Shown: positions 1-10,697 of the stretch, in pieces
Layout: every line of letters begins with the position of its first letter
Position numbering within the stretch: position 1 is the first letter of the stretch
Source of the DNA: Hevea brasiliensis
Lineage: Eukaryota; Streptophyta; Magnoliopsida; Malpighiales; Euphorbiaceae
DNA length: 64,000 bases
Assembly: GCF_030052815.1 (NCBI RefSeq)
Contig: NC_079496.1
Span: forward strand, 76,311,652-76,375,651
Reading direction: 5' to 3'
Program-made: the position numbers and the translations under genes
The notes under the pieces: generated by a model
Databases searched by the model: none
The model's input: only the letters and a program-made list of their open reading frames with translations
Told to the model about the DNA's origin: nothing

Positions 1-502
1 TTTTTAATTTAATTTTTAGTAATATTTATTCATATTTTATTTCATATAATTCACTTACTTAAATGGACAAGTTGGTCAAAAATTGTCTCTAAAAGCGAAA
101 TAACCAAAATGCCCTTCTTTTGGCTTAAGGAGCTAAAATCGTTTGTACCGATTGATAAAATTCTCCTAACATTTTCTTAGCATTCTAATGCAACCTAGGG
201 CTCTGTAACTCTTCTCTGGAGTCCTAAAAATTAATTCACATGGTTCCCCTATGGTTATAAGGTCGACAACTGTCTTTACAGTCGCTTCCCATTGGGTTAC
301 CCATCGCCGAGACACCGGCTCATTTAACTTTATTGTATTTTATTGCTTAAATTTTTCTCAATTTTTTCTTTACCATTATTTCAATTATTTATGACTCCTC
401 ACTCTAGTTTACATATAGTTCCAGTCATTCTAGCTATCCAGATAGACATTGATCACCGGAACAGTAGAATGTGCAGACTAGCTAAAGTGAGGGTGTTGTA
501 AT
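1..502 (-). mobile_element. LTR end fragment, reverse orientation (subfamily A/B type)
   Basis: On the minus strand this is the first ~500 bases of the same LTR family seen at 17913 and 23400. It shares the CT-rich end next to position 502, the CCGGTGA/TCCGG-rich block near 440-470, the block that reads AGCGATGGG in forward copies (here about 283-305), and the stretch around 60-130 also found at 26095-26160. It ends at about 500 in GGGTGTTGTA where other copies have GGGTGTTACA, so the terminal bases are mutated. The rest of the LTR lies left of the window, so solo LTR versus full element cannot be decided. Confidence 0.7.
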
Positions 503-1796
503 ACTTTAATCAACTGAATTATGCATAAAAACACACTAGAAACACTAAATGTGATGAGAGTAAAATTAATAAATTATGTACTTATCAATGTTCTGAAGAG
601 ATTATTTTTAAAATAATAGATTTGGAAGACACTCAGTTGGTAATTAAGGCTTTTGCTCTCACATGAACGTTGTGGTCTTGAAAAAATTATCTGTTGTGGC
701 AGCATAAGGTGTAGTCCTCTCAAGAGGTTTTATCTCAAACTCTATGATTATTACATGATTAGGAAATAGCTAGTAATTGTGGTTCTATTTTGTGTGGTTC
801 TATTCATACAATGAAGGTTGTCGTTCAATGGCAATTACCAACATCAAGTATGCTCAAGTGTTTACTGGCTTTACAACCCTGCAAGTGCATGAATCGCTAA
901 CAAGTGATAAAGCAATGAGTAGAGTATTATTCTCATGAGAAATTATAGACGTAAGTACTAAACTACATGGCAATTTTGACTGTCTAAACTTTTGAAAGTT
1001 ATAGGGTAATAAAATTTAAGCTAGTGCTGAATAACTATTGAAAACAAAAGAAAATAAATCTGAGAACATAAGGAGAATTCTATTTAGATAAACAATTCCG
1101 GAATTAAGATTTCACGCCTTAACCCTGTTATGGTTTTAATCTTACTTTATCAATGGAATGAGTTTTGTCACTTTGATAGAAATTAATCCTAAAGTATCTT
1201 AGATCCTCTCTCAAGGTATCTAAGGTGTATTTTACTTAGTCCAAACCCTACTTTCTTGGTGATCAGTCCTAATCAAAATCCCTTAAAATCTATGATTAAT
1301 TATGGAATTCCTCAAAGGTCATCAACCTATCTCTAGTTTAGATTTCCTAAGTTCAAAATCTTGATTTTTTGATACTAATCTTCACATTTTAGGTCTTTAA
1401 TTAATATCTTATATCATAACTAAGTGGGTACCAATACATAGCATGTATTAAAAATACAAGAGATTGAATCAAAGCTCAAAGCTCAATTCCATTAAATAAA
1501 ACTCAATGTATATCCATAATAGAAGTTAAGAATGTTACTTTCCAAATTTAAGAATTAAAGGAACTACTCACTCATTGTGAGTTTAACAAACATAATGTAA
1601 TGAAAATAAAAAAACATAAAACTAGTCTAAAGAATTAGAACAAAAGAATCGAGAGAAAGATTCTATAGCTGTGGACTTGTGGAACTTTAGCTGACAGATC
1701 TCTTCCTTAGCACTGATTCAATCCCTCTTCAAGACGGCTGGAAGTCTTCTCTCAAAGATCTTCCTTTTCTCTTTTTACTTCTTTTTTTCCTTTTTT
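503..1796. other. Unrecognised AT-rich repeat-like sequence, no gene
   Basis: No coding region, LTR end or terminal inverted repeat was recognised here. The stretch abuts a reversed LTR end on the left and the truncated 5' LTR of the next element on the right (similarity to the 3' LTR copy begins at about 1797). It is therefore probably inserted sequence, or junk left by a rearrangement that removed the front of that 5' LTR. Confidence 0.4.
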
Positions 1797-2281
1797 TAAT
1801 TATTTGAGCAGTTGTATAAGAACTCTTGTAAAATAATTTGGTATGTAATTAAATGCAAATTATTGTAATATAAATTTGAGATTTCATTTATCTGTATAAT
1901 TTTGTAATATTAATTTTTGAGTCTTGTAATCAATGAAATGTTTCTTTTATGATGAGGTTGGTTTGAAAATGAATTTATTTGATTATTGAGATTGAATTGT
2001 ATTGAGAAATGATTTGAAATGGAGTTATGGTTGAGCAAAAATATTGGAAGTGTGCTTCTTAGCAAGTTTTGAAGAATTGTTTTCTCAAAATACAGTCGGC
2101 ACTCTGTCGAAATTTTGAAAAATTTTTGTAACACCAGATTTTAATCAATGATTCAATTTCATGAAAATTGATTTAAAATCTCTTGTAGTATATTTAATGG
2201 GTTACCGGTAGACGAAGTACGGTAATTCATTAGGTATACTACGGGATCACGTTACATCTTACGGAGGAGTAGGGTGTGACA
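1797..2281 (+). repeat. Truncated 5' LTR (3' end only), subfamily A
   Basis: Matches 8686-9164 with only scattered differences and ends in GTAGGGTGTGACA. Everything upstream of about 1797 is unrelated to the 3' LTR, so only the last ~480 bases remain. Confidence 0.75.
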
Positions 2282-2288
2282 TGTTTAG

Positions 2289-2300
2289 TGGTATCAGAGC
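2289..2300 (+). promoter_or_regulatory. Primer-binding site, initiator tRNA-Met type
   Basis: TGGTATCAGAGC lies eight bases after the LTR end at 2281. This is the usual plant LTR-retrotransposon primer site complementary to the 3' end of initiator tRNA-Met. It fixes which side is internal and shows that the flanking repeat is an LTR. Confidence 0.85.
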
Positions 2301-2459
2301 AATGATTTTAAAGTAAATTTTAAACTGTGAAATTGAAATCTTTTTGTCGATAAATACAACTGCTTAAATGTTTGATACATATAGTACATTTACATCATAA
2401 ACATGAACTAATGGAGAGAAATCTCCTTGTGTTGGTTGTACAGAAAATAGAAAATCCTG

Positions 2460-4416
2460 TGAAAAAATATAGAAGAGAAAGATGAGACAATAGAACAGTC
2501 TGTGACAGCGGAAGTACAAAGTGAGGCCCCAACCTCTCAGAGAGTCAGAAGCTCGACTTTACTAGCCCCACCTGTACAAATTATTGCACAAATAGCCCAG
2601 CAAATGGCCACTTTTTTTAAACAAATGGTTGATAATCTATTAGCTCAATCCCAAGTACAAACCCAACCGCCACAAGGGTAATATGAAATAGAGAAGAATG
2701 AAAGACCTGGTAATCAAAGTTCAAATAGTAAATTGGGAAAAAGGAAGAACACTGGAGAGTCTAGTGGTTATGGATCTGATAGAGGCGGATCTTCAGGGCA
2801 GAGGCCACTAAGGTCCAGTCGTTGAACAACTAGAAGTTCCTATTCTGCCCGTATCTGCCATGTTTGTGGCAAGCTACTTGGAGGTAATTGTTATAAGGCC
2901 ACTGGAGCCTGCTACAATTGTGGTGAACATGGACATTTTGTTAGAGATTGTACTAGAGCACCTCGATCTACTCTCTAAAGTTCACAGATAGTCAGTAGAG
3001 GTCAAGATAAAAATAGAGTTGGTACTCCTCACAACCATAACCCAGTGAATCAACCCAAATATAGTAGCGCACCCGTCAGAGCGTCCACTATACTCTAAGG
3101 AGAAAGAACAGAAACTTCGGATGTAGCTGCTAGTAAGTTCTTAATTTTTGAAAGAAACAATTAGTTATTATTTGATCCCAGCACTAATTATTTGTATGTT
3201 AGTGTTGGAATTATATGTTATGTTGCTATTCCTTTACAGGGGAATAAATTTTAATGCATTAGTGACTAGTCCTTTAGAATAAAAACTATGATAACAAGTA
3301 TAATTGAAATTAATTTTGAAAGAGTTTGTTAGCGAAAATATTTGCTAGCGTATAATAAATTATAAAGCTAATTAGTGAGCCTATTTAATATAAGGAAAGA
3401 GGACCTAAAAGTAAGTTGCAGTAATAGACTTGCTCTAAATGAGGGTAAAGATGTTACAGTTAGTAATTATCAATGGATATTGTAATCAGAATAAGTTTAG
3501 GATATAAGTGGACTCAAGAAGGATAAGATATAGGAAAATTTGATCTATTGGAATGTATCGTAGTAACTATGCAATGTTCTTGATGTTTGTACTGTAAGCT
3601 ACAGATTACAGTATTGACTTGAAAATTATTGTGTAGAGCTACGTACTACTCGATAGTACACCAAGATGAGAATAGTTGCTAACGGTATCTGTTTTTGTAT
3701 AGTTATGCTAGGACAGATTTTTATTGTTGGAAATGAGTTTGGAAATCCTACTTAGGGATTTAAAACTCAAAAGTTAGAATATCGAAAGATTATAGTTCAG
3801 TACAAAAGGAAGTAAGTTATAGAATATTGATAGATAAACGAGTTGTGGAAGTGAAAATTTGAATAGTTAGTTCAAATGTAACAAAGAAATGTTACGAATA
3901 TTAGTAAAAGTGTTGACTAAAATGGTCAGAGGACCAAATCAAAGTAATATTTGAAGTATAGCAGATTTATTGGGAATAATAAGAGGTGCTAAATTTTGAC
4001 TCGACAGTCGAGTCAAGGAATTGAGTCAAGGAAGAAGATAAGACCGAGAAATGAACTAATTAAAGTTAAGTTGTGGAATGGAAAGAGAAGTAAATAGGAA
4101 AGTAAGTATGAGAATTGGTCAGAACAGAACCTAGAGGGTGCTATGTCTCAACTCCAAGATAATGCATATCAATGGTAGGACACAATATCCAGTGAGGTGC
4201 AGTCAGAGCAGTGATGACTGAGATTTCATAGAAGGTTATTTCTGAGATGGTCGAAAGACTCGAAGTCAGGGTGACACCATGGGTGTATGCCGTGAAAGCC
4301 AGAGAGGAACCGAACCTAAAAATTGATGAAACAACACAAAGAAATGAAGAAGTAAGGAAGTAACAGATACATCCGATAAATTTCGAGGATGAAATTTTTA
4401 TTTAGAGGAGAAGAAT
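2460..4416 (+). pseudogene. Degenerate gag remnant with CCHC zinc knuckle
   Basis: No frame stays open. At 2910-2951 one frame reads C-Y-N-C-x4-H-x4-C, a complete CCHC nucleocapsid knuckle. A second, imperfect cysteine cluster lies just upstream at about 2857-2892. Around 3160-3200 a short DPST-containing stretch resembles the start of a retropepsin but is not intact. At about 4140-4180 there is a gag-capsid-like fragment, out of the expected order, which suggests rearrangement. No polymerase or integrase motifs were seen. The region ends in a purine-rich tract (about 4385-4416) directly before the 3' LTR, as expected for plus-strand priming. Confidence 0.6.
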
Positions 4417-7400
4417 TGTAACGCTCTCACTTTACGTAATCCGTATATTTTGCTACTCCGGTGACCTAATGTCTGTCCGGACAAGTCAGAATGTCTGGGA
4501 CTACACTTCAGTGATAGTAAGAAGGCATAAAATGATGAAATAAATAATAAGAAAATACAAGAAAAATTAAGGAAAATAAGAGCAATGAAATGTAATTAGG
4601 TTAAACGAGCCAAAAATCGTAGCGATGGGGGACCGCACCGGGAAGTTACGGCACAGGTAATAGCCGACCCCAAGACTGTGGGGAACACTTGAAAATAATT
4701 TTCGAGACATAATTAAAGGCCCATTGAGGTATAATTGACTTAGAAAATATCAAAGAAAATTTAATTAATTAGTACAAAGAAAAACAAAAAAATTGAGAAA
4801 CTGACAAAAATCGGTGTTACCGAAAAATAGAAAATGTAACTGAAAAAGAGGCATTTTAGTCAATTGACACCTAGAGTTGGCTTTTGACCTAAATGTCCAT
4901 GAAAATAAAGTGATATTAAATTGTGAAAACCCCATGAAAAATGAAATTGAAAATGAAATATATAAATAAGGAAAATTATGGGGTAAGATTTTGAATAATT
5001 AAAAGTAGAATTAAACTAATATTATTTTACATTAGTGCTCCACTAACCTCAATTTATGGACATATAAAAGGCACTTGGGACATCAGAAACTCATCTTCAA
5101 CCTCACTTTAAAAACCGGCTGAACCAAGCTTGAAGGAATCCATCCATGGCTGCCCCATGTCCAAGCTCCCATCTCATTCTTCAAGCCATGATTTGCATAA
5201 ATGGTCTTCATTAAAGTTAATCCTCACCTTGCAAGGAAGAAGTTGATACTAAATTCAAGAGATTTTGGTGAAGATTTTACAAGCTCCAATAATAGGTAAG
5301 TGTTCAAATTCCTTTTCTTCTTAAGTAAAGTTTGTGGGAAGCTTGAGATAAGTAAATTGATGAAGAAATTTTGAGGCTTTGATGAGTTATTATTATGTAC
5401 TATTTTTAGCAGCCATGGTGATTAAAGAGCTTTGAATTGTTTTCATATGAATTTGATGGATATTGATGTTGATTGAAGTAAATAAAAGTTCTAGTAGGTT
5501 AATTATTGGTGTATGTTGAAGTTGAGTACTTGAATTAGAAATTTATTTTGAGTTTGAAATTTTCTTTGTAATTGCTTAAATGGACAGCCATGGAATTGTA
5601 TATTAAATGAACTATTCTTACATGTATTGTGGAGAATTAATGTTGATTAATGTGATTTAAGGTGTTAGTAAGTTAACTTTATGTATATGTGATGATTGAC
5701 CAAGTGAAAATTGGAGCTTGAAAGTAATTATGAGAGAATTTACAATTCGGCAGCTTGTTAACTTCTTGAAGAATGTTGGAATTTATGAAGTTGTTTGATG
5801 AATTGTGGTTTTAAAGATTGCTAAATATGTATGTAAATTAGTGGTGAAGTTATATGTTATGGTAGTGGTGAAGTTATATGTTATGATTAGGAGTGATTAT
5901 GTGTATATATTGTTAGAATTGGATTTGGTAAATTGGAATTGTAATTGGTGTATTGTCAATTGGTTATATACTGCATAAATTAACTATAATGTGAAGTGAG
6001 GAATGGATTTGGTACCATACCAAATCAGAATTGGTATGAGATTTAGCAAGTAAAAATGCATGTGGTTGGTGTTGAGGGAAGTATACAAGGGCAGTAGCTA
6101 AATTGAGCTATAAGTGTAAAATTATGACCCCAATTGATATGAGACTAATTAGAGGCAAAGGCCAACTTTCATGTAGAAAGCAGGCCTAAATTCTGTCCGA
6201 AAAGTGACATGAAAACTAACCTAATCCGGATTTGCAATCTTTCAAACCTAAAAATTTACTCATTGAACAGTAATCACGGAAATGACCATAACTGCTTGTA
6301 CACAGATCCAAATGACCTGAAATTTATATCATTGGAAAGCTTAGATATAGGGCTACAACTTTGGTTAAGACCACAAAGCCTAAAAATGACCTTAGGCAAG
6401 TCAATTTGCTTGCACAATTTAGGTTACAAAATCTGCCTGAATCGAAAATGACCTAAACTTTGCAATAAGAATACAATTTGTCCAGCATTAGTAAAATGAC
6501 CATATCTTGGTCTACACAACTCCAAATGACCTAAAATCAGAGCCAAAAGTTCAATAAAACATAGATCCACAATATTAGCAATTTGTCCAAAACCGAGAAC
6601 TCAAGGGAACTAGGTCAATTAAGTTGATTAAGTTGACATACTAAATCTGAAATTAGTATAATTGACCATTAAGTCCAGAAAATTTAAATAGGCATATCTC
6701 TCACAAAAAGTCTCACAATGTAATGAGTCATACCAATTTGGAAAGCTAAGAAAGAGACCTAAAACTTCGTTTTAGACAACTTTCTTAAATTATAAATGTA
6801 TAAGGTTAGAATTTAAGGTCAAAACCATTGACCTAATTGAGGACCATGCCAATATAGGACCTTTGAGTTTAAGTTAATAATTTGTCTATAAAGAATTCTA
6901 TAAGACTTGAAAAATGGTAAGCAAAATTTCTGGTTGTCCCTAAGACATAGGGCAACAATACTTATGAAGAATGCTAGACCTTAATGTGATTACAAATAGT
7001 CCAAATAAATTAGTAAATTCAGAACTGAAAATGCCTAAAAAGGAAACTAAAATTTAGATTTGACCTAGTTATGGTTAATTGACCATAACTTGAGCTATAC
7101 AACTCCAAATGGAGTGATTCAAAAAGGAAATTAAAGAAGATACAATGAGAAACAATTTAATAAAGAGAAATCTGCTAAATTTACACTGTAGCTTGGTCCA
7201 ATAGATAGTAAATATTGGCTATGAAATCTGAATAATTGCAATAAAATGCAATAAGCTTTGAAATGAAATTGGCAACATATGTCAATATGTGAGGAATGTA
7301 AAATGGAACATATTAGTGACATTAAAACTAATTCACCTAGTGTACATTAAAAGTCAACATTATAGGTTGACTAATAAAAGGAATAGTATCAATTAAATTT

Positions 7401-9164
7401 AATTATTGAACTTTATTATTATAAACAATTTAAATGAGTACTGAAACACTTTAAATTGTGTGTTTCAGTTAGAAGAGACAATGGGAAGGGAAAAGACCCA
7501 CTGAGTCAAGGCTAAGAGGTGACTCATCAGAGGTTTGTACACAACTAGTTTTTAATTGATTTGTTCTGAATATTTCATATGATTAAATGACGTTATTTTC
7601 TTTATGTATTATGTTTATCAAGTATTGGATTTAATTCAATGATTATTGAAATTATTATAGTATGTATGAATTTAGCTTTGTAAAATGGTATTTCAATAAG
7701 TATTAAGCATTGTTGTGGATGGAATAAATTATGTTTTGGAAAATTATGATAGAATATGTTTTGAATTGTGATAAGCAATTTGCATGGAAAAATACAAATT
7801 TATGTTTTGAATTGTGATGAGCATAAAAATTATTGGATATTGGAATTGACTTTGAATCGAATTGTGTTGTGATTTATGCTCACAAAAAGGACAAAGAGAT
7901 TTATGATATTATTTTATATCTCACTATAGATGTTTGACTAGATTATTACTCGTCTCTCTCATTTGTTGAGGAGAAAATGGAGTTAGTTTTGTTTTAATTA
8001 TCATGGTACGTGCACAGGCTTAAATTCTTCTGTTATTAGAGGTTCGATCTAAGTTTTTTATTATGACTCTTTCAGAAGTTTCATTATTGTGATGTGTATT
8101 GTACACGATGATTCGACCTCCCTGACTATAGGGAGTTAGAATCTGATTCGACCTCCCTGACCATAGAGAGTTAGAATCACCCCGGAGATGGCCCTTTCGG
8201 ATTAGTCTTGCATAGTTAGTGAGATAAAGAATTATTTTTAAATAGTAAAGAATTTTGATTTCAAATGGGATTTATGCATACTTGATTTTGTTGAATTAAT
8301 ATTTATTTCCATAAATTGTTGAAATTACTTTAATTGTTCAGTTGTGATTTGTCAAATTAAAATTCTTGATCAAGGTTATTTTAACAAATGATTATATTAT
8401 TGGCAACGATTATTTTGACCTTTGAAATTTTCATGAAGTTCAAGATTTCAAAATTATTTGTTATAATTTTGTCAACATATATATGGTATTATATTTTAAA
8501 TTATAGTTGTACACCACTGAGTTCACCGCTCAGCGATAGTTTTGCATGCTGTCGCAAGTGAAAAGAGCAGAGAGCAGGTGAGTAAGCTTTCTTGAAAACA
8601 CATTCAGATTAGCTCCAGGTATATCATAGGTATACTCATGTACATAGGTTTTGATGTCTGCATGTAATAATATGTATGTAAATTATTTGTGCAGTTGTAT
8701 AAGAACTCTTGTAAAATAATTTGGTATATAATTAAATGCAAATTATTGTAATGTAAATTTGAGATTTCATTTATCTGTATAATTTTATAATATTAATTTT
8801 TGAATCTTGTAATCAATGAAATGTTTCTTTTATGATGAGGTTGGTTTGAAAATGAATTGATTTGATTATTGAGATTGAATTGTATTGAGAAATGATTTGA
8901 AATGGAGTTATAGTTGAGCAAAAATATTGGAAGTGTGTTTCTTTGCAGGTTTTAAAGAACTGTTTTCTCAAAATACAGCAGGCACTCTGCCGAAATTTTA
9001 AAAATTTTTTGTAACACCAGATTTTAATCAATGATTCAATTTCACGAAAATTGATTTAAAATCCCTTGTAGTATATTTAATGGGTTACCGGTAGGTGAAT
9101 TACAGTAATTCATTAGGTATACTATGGGATTATGTTACATCTTACAGAGGAGTAGGGTGTGACA
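4417..9164 (+). repeat. 3' LTR, subfamily A, about 4.7 kb
   Basis: Starts TGTAACGCTCTCAC just after the polypurine tract and ends GTAGGGTGTGACA. At 4748 bp it is the longest copy of the family here; the solo copies at 13572 and 10698 are 3602 and 2695 bp. It carries the TCTGTCCGGACA block near 4470, the GCGATGGGGGACC block near 4622, degenerate ~200-bp repeats between about 6200 and 7150, a duplicated ~40-bp unit at 8109-8180 and a tandem hairpin at 8517-8555. Short open frames inside (for example 6209-6451) have no recognisable product. Confidence 0.8.
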
Positions 9165-9434
9165 TAGTGCACATATTCTTCTTTCAAACTAGGGTTCAAT
9201 TCAATTAATTTGTTAATTCAAAAATCTTAAATGGCAAACATAGATCCTAATACATATTAAAAGTATTTTAATATGTAATTGAGCATTGAGATTAATTAGG
9301 CACATAATGGATGTTGCATAATGCATGAAACCCTAGAAGAAATTTTTTGAAATTTAATGCTCTTATCTAATAATTTACATGCTTCCGCTTCTTCAGTTTT
9401 AGTGCCGGTCTGGCCTATAAGTTGGGTCGTGACA
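9165..9434 (+). mobile_element. Probable 5' LTR terminus of the large gypsy element
   Basis: The last ~35 bases (9400-9434) resemble the end of the LTR at 26997-29638: both read TGCCGGTC(T/C)GGC...GTTGGGT(C/T)GTGACA. They are followed at once by a primer site. The preceding ~235 bases do not visibly match the 3' LTR, so the 5' LTR is either truncated by the neighbouring element, diverged, or from a different variant. Confidence 0.5.
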
Positions 9435-9438
9435 AAGT

Positions 9439-9450
9439 TGGTATCAAAGC
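9439..9450 (+). promoter_or_regulatory. Primer-binding site of the large gypsy element
   Basis: TGGTATCAAAGC lies four bases after the LTR end at 9434. It differs by one transition from the tRNA-Met primer site used by the other elements in this window (TGGTATCAGAGC). Confidence 0.7.
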
Positions 9451-9663
9451 TTAGACTCCAGATTCATAGGGAGTATATGTCTAAAGTTTTGGGGAAAGTC
9501 TAATAAGAGTCACATGCGGAGAATAGGGTCTCCATTTATCCTTGCATTGTCATCTTTGCTTCTAGTTTCTACTTTATATAATTGTGTGTAAATATGTGTC
9601 TATAGAGCTATGTAATATGTCATTTTGAATTTTTGTGGGCTAATGCTGTTAAATTTCAGGAAA

Positions 9664-10697
9664 ATGCGTAGAAGTAGAAGAGCTGCCACTGCACCAGAAC
9701 GAGATGTGCCAGACAAAGTGTTGACATAGGATGAGGCGCCTGCCCGAGGAGGCGAGGCAGAAGACCTAGAGTTGCTCAAGTAGAAGAGCAGCCACCACCA
9801 GTACAGGAATAGTCTTTTGTGGCCCAGGGTTCTATGGACCCAATGGCAGCTACCCTAGTTAGATTGCAGAGAACCATCGATATAATGGCACAATATATGG
9901 TCTACCCTTCACAACAGCAGCAGCCCAGCACACCAAGAGGGGAACCTTACTAACAGATAATTAATTTTAAGAAGTTGGTGCCTGGTATCTATGATGTGAC
10001 TAATGATGCTTATCGATTTTTGGACTCCTGCAAACAGGTAGGAGTGGAACTGCAGTTGACTGACAGGAGATTGGTAGAGTGTGCACAGCATGTATTGGGG
10101 CCAGTGCTAAGGCAGTGGATGATAGACTACATACTATCTCGCATTGAGGGATTTTCTTGGACCTAATTTGTGGAATTGTTCATCAACAAATTCGTGCTAG
10201 AAAGCTTCAGAGGCCAAAAGCAGTGGGCCTTTGAGGCCTTAAGGCAAAATGGCAGATCCGTAGATGAATACGCTATAGAATTTTTAAAACTGAGTAGATA
10301 TGCCCCCACAGCAGTGGCTACAGAAAGTATGAAGGTAAAGAGGTTCCTTAAGGGGCTGGACAGGAGGTATGTAAACCTAGCCATGATGTCTGATCAGTCT
10401 TTCGATGTGGTAATGGATCGAGCCCGATAGATTGAAATTAGCTATACAGGAGATGACAGTGGAAAGGCAAAGAAGAATAGAGCAAAGGGTTCTTCAGGTG
10501 TTCTCTACATGGGTACCACGGATAGTGGAGGCTAAAGTCACTATAGAGGAAGGAGTAGAAACAACAAGAAGGGTGGTTTTTAACACAGATCTCGAGGATT
10601 CAGACCAGGATATGGATCCAGCAGTGGTCACAGTTTGGGTTACAACAGTTCTGGGTCTGGTTCAGGATCCTCCTTGGCACCTTATGCGCAGTATGGA
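9664..10697 (+). pseudogene. gag (capsid part) of the gypsy element, 5' piece
   Basis: The start codon is at 9664, after a leader that follows the PBS. A stop arises within about 20 codons, followed by further stops. The frames at 9975-10166 and 10170-10430 read as one capsid: FKKLVPG...FLDSCKQ, then FVELF..KFVLESFRGQK, then EYAIEFLKLSRYAP and RFLKGLDRRY. This is the retrotransposon gag core (transposase-like 'Retrotrans_gag') that shapes the particle. The Ser/Gly-rich tail near 10600-10690 is cut at 10697 by the solo LTR. The protein continues at 13398. Confidence 0.75.

Larger units (their letters stand above)
1797..9164 (+). mobile_element. Degenerate gag-only LTR retrotransposon with very long LTRs
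   Basis: The order is: a truncated 5' LTR (1797-2281), a tRNA-Met type primer site at 2289-2300, a short internal region with a CCHC knuckle, a purine-rich tract ending at 4416, and a 3' LTR (4417-9164). The internal region is only about 2.1 kb. I find no reverse transcriptase, RNase H or integrase in it, so the element is non-autonomous or heavily deleted. The two LTR copies are close to identical over the shared ~480 bases. The solo LTRs at 10698 and 13572 belong to this subfamily (A). The left TSD is not visible because the 5' LTR is truncated. Confidence 0.75.

Noticed and set aside
2289..2300. tRNA gene suggested by tRNA-like matches at several PBS sites
   Set aside because: Only the 12-base primer complement is present, with no cloverleaf.
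8108..8185. CRISPR-like repeat array
   Set aside because: Only two adjacent repeats with no spacers, in a plant LTR.
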